Below, one piece after another: positions 35,950 to 45,180 of a DNA stretch of 64,000 nucleotides (the stretch's first letter is position 1; the number at the start of each line of letters is the position of its first letter). The notes beneath the pieces were generated by a model. The model ran no database searches. It worked only from the letters and a program-made list of their open reading frames with translations, and was not told the DNA's origin. This DNA comes from Lojkania enalia. Lineage: Eukaryota > Ascomycota > Dothideomycetes > Pleosporales. Where the stretch lies: positions 88,268 to 152,267 of the forward strand of contig ML986705.1 of NCBI GenBank assembly GCA_010094045.1, written 5' to 3'. Both the position numbers and the translations under genes were made by a program.

Positions 35950-37440
35950 TTACAAGCGAGCAGTCCACCCCATCAACAAACGCGACGCGTGAGCTTTCAA
36001 CAACGATGCAACACAACAATAACAATACAGCCTAAAACGAGAATTATGTTAACTTAGCCCTCTCAGCTACGAAACGAGGCTAAATAAATAGCGAGAAGCA
36101 TACTGCCTCAACATTTAATGCAATTCGAACGATCGTATATCAACGCGCTGTGATCTGCTTACAGTGCGATTGCGAGCTTAACTCGAAGAAACTGACGAAG
36201 CTTGAAAAGGCTATTATTTAATATGTACTTGAACTGGATTCGCGAGGATTTGCGCCTACTTTAGCTGCTGTATAAGATATAGCGAATAACTTGCTTGCTG
36301 GGCACAATATAGGCCAAATTGGCATATATTGGCCGAGAAACTTTATCAGGTGCACTCCTGAGCTTAAGAAGTGCTTAGATTGGCCGACTATGTCTCTTTA
36401 TACCTATAAAATCTAGTTGTGACGAGATAACGCCTATTCGAATGCCAGATTCGTTTAAATTACATGTATCCTTTTCTACAATGCTATACTTCGAAATACG
36501 CTGTACAAGCCCAAACTGGCTCTTAATTAACTCAGGACCCCCGCACAAAGCTCTCTAGCGGTTATAAGGTCGATTTGGACGTCTCTTAAGCTCAGGTGTA
36601 CGCCTGATAAAGTTCCTAGGTGTTATGAACAAAAGACGCCAAGAGCTGCAGCTTCTGTGGCTAGAGCTTGATCCAATATCAGCCATGGCAAGCCTAGGAG
36701 AAGTAGATTTGGAATGTGAGCGGGCACTCGCTGGAAATTACCAATCGGACATTGAGCAGTGAGACTGCGGGAACTGGGACAAATATTGGTTGGACGATGA
36801 AGCTTGGCACAATCTATGTACGTGACCGTGTCAGTAGTCCTGGTTGCCCTGGTCGCCAAGACTAGCAGGACACAGGACAGGACAAGCAGGGCTTGGCAGG
36901 CTTAGACCTTTCTGTATAAGTCGATAGATTTCCTACCTAGATTGAGCTCTGTGTAGTTATTTCACTGAATACACTTCGTTACCCAAGTATTCTGAAAACG
37001 GCAATCCTTTACTCTCTCTTCATTGAAGCCTACCCGCTCAACTCTATACCCGTCTTAACCTCGTTAAAGCCTCTTGCGTAGCGCGACCTATCGGACGACA
37101 GTTGGTCGCGGTGCTCAGAACATCAAGTTGATAACATTAGGCTCATATATAATTTAGCCTATACCGCGCTTAGCAAGTGATTAGTTATATCTTAGATAGC
37201 AGCTAAAGTAGGCGCAAATCCTTACGAATCCAGGTCAAATATATAATGAATAATAACCTACTCTTTAGGTTTCGTCAGTTTCTTCGAGTTAGGCTTATAG
37301 TTGTGCTGTAAGCAGATTCCAGTGTATCATTAACGTACGGTTATTCGAATTATATTAATTAATAAAGCAGCGCGCCTCTCGCTATTTATTTAGCCTCTGT
37401 TAGTAGCTAAGAGGGCTAAGTTTACTTGAAAGGTACGTTT
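35950..37440. mobile_element. Palindromic pogo/Fot1 derivative, copy A
   Basis: The left arm (about 35950-36400, plus) and right arm (about 37140-37440, minus) are inverted copies of the 5' half of a pogo/Fot1-type transposase. The left reads SKKLTKLEKAII, YVLELDSRGFAPTLAAV and IYWPRNFI, the CENP-B-type HTH region. The loop and right arm read the same protein on the minus strand with TAG/TAA at Gln positions. A 516-bp solo LTR interrupts it at 36621. The DDE core and C-terminus are absent, so it is non-autonomous. Confidence 0.6.
36621..37136. mobile_element. 516-bp solo LTR with TGTTAT...ATAACA ends
   Basis: Perfect 6-bp terminal inverted repeat TGTTAT/ATAACA, flanked by CTAGG (36616-36620) and TTAGG (37137-37141), a 5-bp duplication with one C/T difference. 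The paralogous palindrome at 56308-57365 lacks it, keeping a single CTAGG at the matching point (about 56974). No internal retrotransposon part remains. Confidence 0.75.
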
Positions 37441-37559
37441 AACGTAGTTTACATGCGAGTTGCCCACCCAAGCGAGTCGCCCACCTTATCAGCCATTTCT
37501 ATATTTAGAGGCATATATCGCGACAACGCCAGCAGATATGAGCATAATATTTTGATAGA

Positions 37560-38523
37560 AGATAGATATGCTATTTATCCGCGACTACACAGATTCTGGC
37601 ATTATGCGCAGGCTCGCTACAGCGACTACAGCGCTCTTGGTGTGTCGTGCCGACCTTTCTACGCTTCCTACCTACGCGCACTTCATCTCCCAGCTGCTTA
37701 TCCACTTCCTTTTGAGCAGCTCTCTCAGCAGCTTCAGCCTTGTTAAGGCTACCTTGCTTCTACAGGACCTTTTTTGATCGCTTTTTGCGCTGCGATAGAG
37801 CCTTATTCGCTTCCTGAAGCCGACGAACCTAACACTGAAGCAGCGCGAATGAATGAGCCATCAACGCTGATAGCCTGAATAACTGTTAACCAGTCGCGAT
37901 CGCCTAGCAGAGGTGATTTTGGTCGACTAGCTGATAACTCAGCACTAGTGACTACCTTACTAGTAGCTGCGATACATATCTGAAAGCCTGTCTTGTCGAA
38001 ATTATAGATTCCATTATCAACAACACTGTACTTTGCTTTAGTAGGTAAAACCAGCTACTGGTAGCCTCAGGGTCTTCACAGAGAGCACTCTAGTAGTCGT
38101 ATTTTTGACACAAGCATGTTTTGAGGTCAGGGACGTGATTAATGAAGTTTGCTGGCCAGTTTTTGCCGACTTAGTCAGTGGAGCGAGCTCTGAGCGAATG
38201 GGTGACCATATCTCGTATACTGTCGATTATAGGAGGATATCCACGGGATGATAAGTCTAGTATATACTGAATAATAGTCTATTCCTCTAGCTTCATGGGC
38301 TTCTTTGAATTGGGCTCGCAATCGCGTCATGAAGGTCTGCCAGCGTGTCGGTCTCTAAGCGTCGTCCGGGGGATATTATAGGTAGCTGCAGCACTTCGTA
38401 CGCTCTGAATTTGATCCTAATTGATAGCTGAGATAGCCAGCGATATCTGACCTTCTTGATAGATTGATTAAGGTCGAGGTAGTTGCCGCATCGCGTTGTA
38501 GGTAGGGTATAACTACTTAACAA
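37560..38523 (-). pseudogene. Pogo/Fot1-type transposase relic lacking its DDE core
   Basis: The minus strand reads from 38523. A helix-turn-helix-like N-terminus (ETDTLADLHDAI) is followed by VGKNWP-like and NFINHVPDLKT-like strings typical of the CENP-B HTH region. Then comes WLTVIQAISVDGSFI (about 37920-37860), and immediately after it the C-terminal coiled, basic tail RRLQEANKALSQRKK (about 37840-37790). The 300 or so residues in between, which carry the catalytic Asp residues, are missing. Stops interrupt the rest. It is therefore an internally deleted, inactive copy. Confidence 0.5.
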
Positions 38524-38639
38524 AAGTGGGCAGCTCCCTTGTGAACTACGTTATCTAGAAATATTAATTACTTATCTAGTATTTTAACCACAGTCTTTTA
38601 AATAAACTAGTCTTCATCCTTAATTATACGGCAATAGAG

Positions 38640-40461
38640 TAGAGTATATCATCTTGTAATGTTGATTGCTCGTCTAATGCCTCAACTGCCGTCTTTCGAA
38701 CAAACTAGTCTTCCTCAAGTTGTAATGCAATGGCGTAGAGGATATTGTCTGGAAATTTTGATTGCTTGCCGGTCTTCATCTTCAAGTGGTGCTGCAATGG
38801 CGTGGAGGATATCGCCTGGCAATGCTGATTGCTTGTCTAGTACCTGAACCACAGTCTTTCGAACATCCCGGTCTTCATCCTCAAGTCGTGCTACAATGGC
38901 GTTGAAGATTCGTCTGGGAATGTTGATTGCTTGTCTAGTGCCTCAACCGCACTCTTTAGAACATTGCGATCTTTATCCTCATGTCGTGCTGCAATGGCGT
39001 GGATGATATCGTCTGGCAATATTGATTGCTTGCCTAGTTCCTTAACCGCCGTCATTCGAACAACCCTCCGCTACTTCGAATGCTACGCATTATGGGCTCA
39101 GCAGCTACAATGAAAGCGACATTAGTATTCTCAGAATCCGCAACGATGTGACCGTGCACTTCTCTAGTCTCTTTGTCAATGACCAGCGTGCCGCAATCAC
39201 CCATCTTTATCAACCCATCGTAGACGAACTTGTACACTACCTGCGAGGGGGTGCTATTCGTAAGGCCGATGGATAGTGGTAAGTCGAAGAGGGTGCCGGA
39301 TACTTGTCCGCGGGATGTCAAAGCGTTAACCCTTGCGCGTCTAACTGTTGATATGGCAACTGCCTTATTAGCATTTTTCATCGAGTCTATTGTCTTCTTC
39401 AGAAACTGTAGCACTGCTAAGTGAGTGATAGTAATGATCGCACTGTGATGGAGTACCAACATCCCTGAAACAGTTCCTAGTAGCTGTAGTCGATCGTGGG
39501 GGGGGCGTTTCTCAGCGGACTCCTTTGCTACATTTGTAGGCACGTTTAAGTTCAATAGGAAAGTCTCGGGGTTTGTTCGTCTTTCTCTTGTGTCTGGCAG
39601 AGTAATCCCGCTTCGCGATGAACGTTGATCACGTGATCCTGAGGTTTCAGACGATCTAGATGATGAATGATCTGAGACAGAGGCTTCCGGTTCTGGCGAG
39701 GTGCTACTATGCTCTGATAAAGCTTCCATTTCCGCTTGGTCGTCATCTTCGCTATCACTATGAAAAGGCAGATCGAAAGTGTCTTGTGTATCGATTGCAG
39801 GTCTGGTCTCTAGGCACATGTTTGGTAACGCATGTGCGGCGGTGACATATCCATAGTCCGTTCCATTATATATAGCATTGGCTGTTGCTGCGAACACACA
39901 GGTCTCTCCACATTTAATGTATACTGGCATTCCGACCGTCCGAAGAGACACAGTGGGGTCTAAGTAAACCCCCAAAGAAGAATTGGAGGGCAGAGGTTGA
40001 GGAGAAGGTAAATTCTCCATCGCCACGGTATTGACTCGGCCGGAGGGTAGATACTTTAACGGCAAAAGCTCAAAATAATCGTGGTCGTTAAGAACTTTGC
40101 TTTGCTCGATAGTTTTTTCGCTTCTTTACAGCAGGCTTCGTCTTCACTAGCAATAACAATTACTAGTTTGGCTGTCTCGACGGATCTTCCTACCATATAC
40201 GGCTAGATGAGAAGGTTCCAGCCCGACTCTAAAAGTATGGGCGGCTTTTCTAGTTCTTTGGAGATTCTAGGGCGAAGCTTTTTGAAGGCTTCATGCACTA
40301 TCCCTTTCACCTCCCAACAGGAATAAAAACGGTATTTGTCTCCACCGAGGATGTGCGATGTAGTCGATCTTCACAAGGTTGGTTTTATCGACGCAGTCCT
40401 CGAACCCTGCGTCACGCCGGAGTCCAGCCTTCTTGAGAGCCTTCTGTATTGAGTCGCTCAT
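38640..40461 (-). pseudogene. Trypsin-like domain plus HEAT-type repeats, broken
   Basis: The N-terminal part starts at ATG 40461 (MSDSIQKALKKAGLRRDAGF), shifts frame near 40305, continues as LRPRISKELEKPPILLESGW and ETAKLVIVIASEDEACC with one TAG, and shifts back near 40090. An open frame 40020-39052 (322 codons) follows. It has YVTAAHAL, the His region of trypsin-like peptidases, a Ser/Asp/Glu-rich linker, and KMGDCGTLVID, where chymotrypsin-fold enzymes have GDSG. After a stop at 39052, 33-residue HEAT-like units (DKQSILPDDIIHAIAAR type) repeat with a 99-bp period to 38640, with stops. Such proteins resemble fungal NLR-associated peptidase domains. The Cys in place of Ser may be real family variation. 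No NTPase domain is seen between the parts. Confidence 0.6.
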
Positions 40462-40999
40462 TGCATATGTCGCTCGAAGTTTGAAGTTGCACGCATACGG
40501 CAATCGGTGTTCGCAAGTCGCGATAGGGTCGGAATGGATAGAAAAGGCGAACCATAATACTTCTGGGGGGAGCTACTCTCTCAGTACAAGCGGTAGAGGC
40601 TCTTAGTGACTCACAACCTCTAAATCTTGACATGTCCCAATCTAGAGGCTGGTGAAGCCGCCATTCAGAGCTGAGTTTGGACGGCACCTCGCCCTTTTTA
40701 ATTGGCCCACACCTGCGCCACATGCTCAATTGGCTGCGCGGAAACCTGCTTACGACATCCTTCATCTCCGCAGAGCGGCAGCTCGTGATGTTTGATTGGT
40801 CCCACATTCCACCGAAACCGGGTTGCAACGCCCTTAAGGTCTGGTAACGTAAGCGCACTAGTGGGCTTCTAACGACCGCGTCCGGCGCGGCATCGGATGG
40901 TGTAGCGCAGCCGCAGGTTGTTGATATAGTCCTCTATTGCGAAATATGTAAATATAGCATCCAAATTATGTTGTTCTATCCGCAATACTACACGTGAAC
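40462..40999. other. Divergent intergenic region
   Basis: Lies between the minus-strand peptidase-like relic and the plus-strand membrane-protein relic. A minus ORF at 40412-40858 overlaps the start of the former out of frame and is not supported. Confidence 0.35.
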
Positions 41000-42093
41000 A
41001 TGGATACAGATGCTGCAGAACAAGTACCAGACAATCTTCAGACCGACATCGTCAACAGCCTCTGGCAGCGGAATAAGGTCACTTTATCGCAGACACCTCC
41101 TCAAGAATGGGAAGCATATTTCCATTACTACCACAAGGAATGCAAAACATGGATTGGGTACGGCCATGGGGAGTATGCTTTTGTCAGAATACACGAAGAT
41201 ATCACGGATATCGCGAAGAAGCTTGACAACGGCGACACCAAAGCACAGATCAAGGATTCGCTTCTTCGCAAGGATACACAGAATAGGACAGTCGACGAAA
41301 AAATTCGAATGGCGGAAGGCTCTATGAGACTTGTTGTTCCCCTTAGCGCAATGATCGACATTGGCCGATTCCTGGCAGCAATCAGTATACAAACCACTCG
41401 TGGGACGACGAGGAAACTAGTCTAAAAACCTTCCTGGCCGAGTACTTTAAAGAAAGCTCCACGAACACAGAAAAGATTAAATTTGATGCAGACATGACCG
41501 CGTTCAATATCAAATGTTTCACCGGTCTGAAAATTCAATGGACCGATAATCTCGCCAACCACTTGCAGCTGATCGACAATGAAGCGAAACTTTGTATATT
41601 TCATCATGTAACATTCTTGAAATGGCAAATCAAAAGGTAAAAGACCCACGAAGCCCATTCCATACTGTAGCTAACATTCCTCAGTCCCATCTTCCCTTCT
41701 GAGTTTATAAAAGAAACTCTCCAAACCCTAGCGCTCCTCTTTCCCCGCTACGGCCGCAACACACAGAAATGGCTACACTCGGAATTTTCCTCTACTCACG
41801 GCCTAATCTACATCGACTGCGGACTACTTAACTGCGACAGCGTCATGCCCAACGACCGCGCCGTAGAGAAGTTTAAATTCTGGCGCGACGAACTACTCAC
41901 AATGAATGAAAAATTTGATGAACCGCGGCCGATTTCTGTTTTACAGTTGTGGCATGATAGGAGGAAAAAATTGCAGTGGTTCGCATTTTGGATTGCAGTG
42001 CTAGTGCTGGTTCTAACAATATTCTTTGGATTGGTGCAGAGCATTGAAGGGACACTACAGGTGTATAAGGCGTATTATCCTACATCTAATTGA
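41000..42093 (+). pseudogene. Conserved filamentous-fungal protein with C-terminal TM helix, one frameshift
   Basis: ATG 41000 begins MDTDAAEQVPDNLQTDIVN. The frame runs to about 41390 (MIDIGRFLAAISIQ), where one missing A in an A-run shifts it. Coding resumes at once as NHSWDDEETSLKTFLAEYF and continues to a clean 48-bp intron (41637-41684, GTAA...GCTAAC...CAG) joining QIK to SPIFPSEF. It then runs to TGA at 42093. The last 50 residues hold a single membrane helix (WFAFWIAVLVLVLTIFFGLV) and the tail LQVYKAYYPTSN. The texture matches a common ascomycete family of unknown function with a C-terminal anchor; that comparison is from memory. Apart from the single base it is intact, so a sequencing error or very recent loss is possible. 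Confidence 0.65.
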
Positions 42094-43039
42094 GAAGGGA
42101 TAAAACTAACGTGGTGTGCTCTCTAGAGACTCACATAGTTCAGTGATCTTATGACCGATGGGGGACTAGTGTGAAGGGTACTCGAGGAAATGACAGAGTT
42201 TGATATAAAAGTTGGCAGCGTGCTCTGCTTAAGAATAGAGGTGGCAGTGACATTAGCCCAATATACAACTCTAGCATGTATTTCAGCAGCAGATAACTTC
42301 ACCACGACTAGAATGAACGTCTAAAATGAATAGTAGAGCGAAGCATAAGGATCATCACTAATAACAGAAAACCGCATGCAGCCCTAGATAGCGGAGTGTC
42401 TTGCTAAGTATAGTCACCATCAGATCTCAGCGTTTGTGAACAACAATATTTAAACTCATAATTCTTAGAAGTCAAACTGAAACATAATGCTACAACTATA
42501 GATATTGCAGTGCTTATGTAAGGAGCCGTTGGTTGTTTGACAATACAAAAACTATCACTGAAACATACAGAGCCATTCCGCCTTCACATATACCATGCCA
42601 GCCTCTATCGTCGCTGCTATGTCCTCTATGTCTAAGGCCTACCTACCTCCTCCACCTTATTTAAGGGGCCTCCTATATATTCGTGTTACTTTTAACGTGC
42701 TAGAACTAGACATCACTGCTACTTCGTACGTAGAAATCGCTCGTAACAGGCTTAAGAGGGTAGAATAGGCTTAACTAGGCCCCCTTTTTAGTCAGCGGCG
42801 GTAAAAACAGCGAGTCTGCGGAGTTCGCAGGGTACATGATTGTTCATCTCCATGCTACGGAAGCTTCCGAATGAGATATAATCATGCACTGCACTACGCT
42901 GCATCCTGAAGCTGTATAATAGTTATATCGGGAGTTAATTGCAGTTTAATTGTTCTAGTCGACTGAGCTAAGTGCTGGGGCTTTTAGACCCTACCCGTAA
43001 TTTATAATCGGCTTTAACAATAACGTGACGTCGCTCACC
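42094..43039. other. No recognisable gene
   Basis: No domain or repeat partner noticed. A short plus frame at about 42594-42768 (ATGCCAGCC start) has no recognisable product. Confidence 0.35.
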
Positions 43040-43480
43040 GTATCACACGAAGATATCAAGCCATTTCCTGGTACTCATCTTCAATTTCGAGACCACAGAG
43101 TGTTGAAGGGTGCCTCCATGGTGTTTGCCCTCGCACGTGATCGTGTTAGTGCCTTGGCATGCCCACATATATATAGCTTCCTCCATAGCTTCAATATACC
43201 TCAAGCCCTCCGTCCAACACAGAGGTCGGCAGAATAAAAATGTAATAACTGAGTACGATAGACATAGCCGCAGACCAAATAAGCCGGCTCAAGAGAGCAT
43301 TTTCTGAGCAATGTATGCCCACGCTTAAATCCCAAGCGCCACCCGGAGGCGGAGCGCACCAATAGGCTACAACAGCCATGTTTAGAAGATAGGTCAGGGC
43401 CGCCCGGATGATACCGGCTACCACACCCCAACGTATCGGGATTTTAATGCTGAAAATGTATAACTACAGCCAGAGAATTG
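43040..43480 (-). pseudogene. Fungal rhodopsin-domain integral membrane protein, decayed copy 2
   Basis: The minus strand reads VVAGIIRAALTYLLN, VVAYWCAPPPGG and YYIFILPTSVL, then is cut by a 119-bp insertion (43101-43219), after which SVVSKLKMSTRKWLDIF resumes. It is the counterpart of the relic at 26880-27900, with fewer stops in the first TM segments. The 3' part beyond about 43040 is not present. Confidence 0.55.
43101..43219. mobile_element. 119-bp TGTTG...CAACA element
   Basis: Begins TGTTGAAGGG and ends CGTCCAACA, flanked by a perfect 5-bp direct repeat CAGAG (43096-43100, 43220-43224). The paralogous site near 27308 has one CAGAG and no insert. Length and termini fit a miniature LTR or TRIM-like element. 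Confidence 0.7.
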
Positions 43481-43616
43481 AGAACCTCTCGAAAAATATT
43501 GCAAGCCAAGCAGTGAAGAACTTGGCAAAGACATGTTAGAAGTAGATCTCCGTCGTCCGGCCAAGCAATATATTCCATTGATAACCTTCAGATTTATGGA
43601 CCGGTGAGCTCAGTTC

Positions 43617-43669
43617 ATTTTTTCTCCTTTTTCTTTTTCTTTTTCTTTTTCTTTTTCTTCTTTTTTTTG
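43617..43669 (+). repeat. TTTTTC microsatellite
   Basis: Pyrimidine tract of about eight TTTTTC-like units inside the duplicated segment; its partner near 27710 has only a short T run. Confidence 0.8.
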
Positions 43670-43824
43670 GATCGTGGGAAAGGATAGTGGTATTTTCTTA
43701 CGGGAGATAATAATTGCGCTCCGACCGACCGAAATTACAAGTGTACTAAAAGACGTCCCTTTAAATATGTGTTAACAAGGATATTCACAAACATTCGAAA
43801 TCGGAAAGCTTATAGTTAACTAGG

Positions 43825-44127
43825 TGTCACGGTAATACCGCGACACCTCTGCACCTACACCACTCTTACCACAATACCCGAACCAGCTGCCAGCGACAGC
43901 TGTCAGCTGCTAGCTAGAATATAACCGATTTGTCGTGATCACGATGGAAGAAGGTTTCGCCGACCCGGCTAGCCCGTGCAGCAGCACAGACCTAGCCCCT
44001 ATAAAAACCTGTACAATATAGATATCTCTGTTCTTCACGCAACGTCTTGATATTCACAGGTAGTACGTAGCAATAGAGTTGACTGCCTGAAGTGCGATTA
44101 ACCAACTGCGCGTGAGCGTCCGTGACA
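43825..44127 (+). mobile_element. 303-bp solo LTR, copy 1, with perfect target duplication
   Basis: Begins TGTCACGGTAATACC and ends CGTCCGTGACA, flanked by CTAGG on both sides (43820-43824, 44128-44132). It has a TATA-like CTATAAAAACC at about 44000, giving plus orientation. The paralogous locus near 27868 lacks it. Related copies at 44600 and 49277 lie in the opposite orientation. Confidence 0.8.
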
Positions 44128-44240
44128 CTAGGCTAAACTCTAGCCCGACTTCCTCGGGTGCGCCAATTAGCTACTATATAACAAGTCTACCGGGTCCGAT
44201 TTTCTACTACTATATAGCAGCAAGTTATCTAGTTGTAGGT

Positions 44241-44390
44241 TGTATCGGATAATATCGTACGATATAAAATTATACCGGATATTAACTAATATACCCCTTT
44301 TTCTATGTACATAAATATAGCCTGCTGGCCATCCTTAATTAAGTAGTTCAGTTCCTTATATACCTCTCTAAGACAAGATTCGCCTCTTAC
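44241..44390 (+). repeat. LTR-like fragment, paired with 59208-59378
   Basis: Starts TGTATCGGATAATATCGTAC and shares CATGTACATAAATAT, TGCTGGCCATC, AAGTAGTTCAG and GACAAGATTCGCCTCT with the partner. TG start suggests an LTR, but no target duplication was found. Confidence 0.6.
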
Positions 44391-44454
44391 TAATATTATG
44401 TAAGCCCAAGTCACGTGACTGATCAACTATGCAGCCCTTAACTAAGCAGTCTCA

Positions 44455-44565
44455 TGTACTATATATTCACCGCCGTACCTTAACCGAGAGGTCGAAGGGA
44501 ACACCACAGCGCACCATCAATACATCTATCTATACCACCCTACACGGTCTCCACCACCTCCTACT
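44455..44565 (+). repeat. Repeat paired with 50850-50955
   Basis: Shares TACTATATATTC and ACCATCAATACATC with the partner in a gapped alignment by eye. TATA followed by a C-rich leader suggests an LTR promoter fragment. Confidence 0.5.
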
Positions 44566-44599
44566 TATATATTAAGATAGTATAAGTATAATATATATC

Positions 44600-44902
44600 T
44601 GTCACGGACGCTCACGTGCAGTTGGTCAATCGCACTTCAGGCAGTCAACTCTATTGCTACGTACTACCTGTGAATATCAAGACGTTGCGTGAAGAACAGA
44701 GATATCTACATTATGCAGGTTTTTATAGGGGCTAGGTCTGTGCTGCTGCACGGGCTAGCCGGGTTGGCGAAGCCTTCCTCCATCGTGGTTATGACAAGTC
44801 GGTCATATTCCAGCTAGCAGCTGACAGCTGTTGCTGGCAGCTGGTTCGGGTATTGTGGTAGGGGTAGTGTAGGTGCAGAGGTGTCGCGGTGTTACCGTGA
44901 CA
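44600..44902 (-). mobile_element. 303-bp LTR, copy 2, inverted
   Basis: Begins TGTCACGGACG and ends GTTACCGTGACA; the same length as copy 1 but the reverse orientation, 472 bp away. Flanking pentamers ATATC and TTCTT do not match, so it may be half of a rearranged element. 44903-45180 to its right has no recognised gene. Confidence 0.75.
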
Positions 44903-45180
44903 TTCTTATAGTACTATTAACCTAACGTATCCTATTTATTATGTGACGTTAATGGTGAGGGAGCTATGGTTATATTATGTGATCATAGCTTATGTGGCAG
45001 TTACCACCTGTAGATACTGTTGAGCTGTGGTAGACAGAGTGGGAGGAAGCGTATGTTGTTGCTTGCTTGGTGGAGCGCGCTCTTAAGAAGGACTATCTAA
45101 ATAGAGCTAGTCCTAATCGAGACTAGTCTACAAACGCCGATGTTTGTGAGGTCTATCACCTCGATATCCACCCTCCAACA

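Larger units (their letters stand above)
43040..44187. repeat. Duplicated segment, filled counterpart of 27255-27927
   Basis: Same landmarks as 27255-27927, with two extra elements (43101-43219 and 43825-44127) and an expanded TTTTTC tract. Without these, the two segments are nearly the same length. Confidence 0.75.

Noticed and set aside
38640..39064. 99-bp tandem repeat as a non-coding minisatellite
   Set aside because: On the minus strand each unit encodes a 33-residue HEAT-like pattern continuing the neighbouring gene, so it is a decayed protein repeat.
43825..44902. One transposon with 303-bp terminal inverted repeats
   Set aside because: The outer flanks (CTAGG and TTCTT) do not match, while the left copy alone has a perfect duplication, so solo LTRs fit better.
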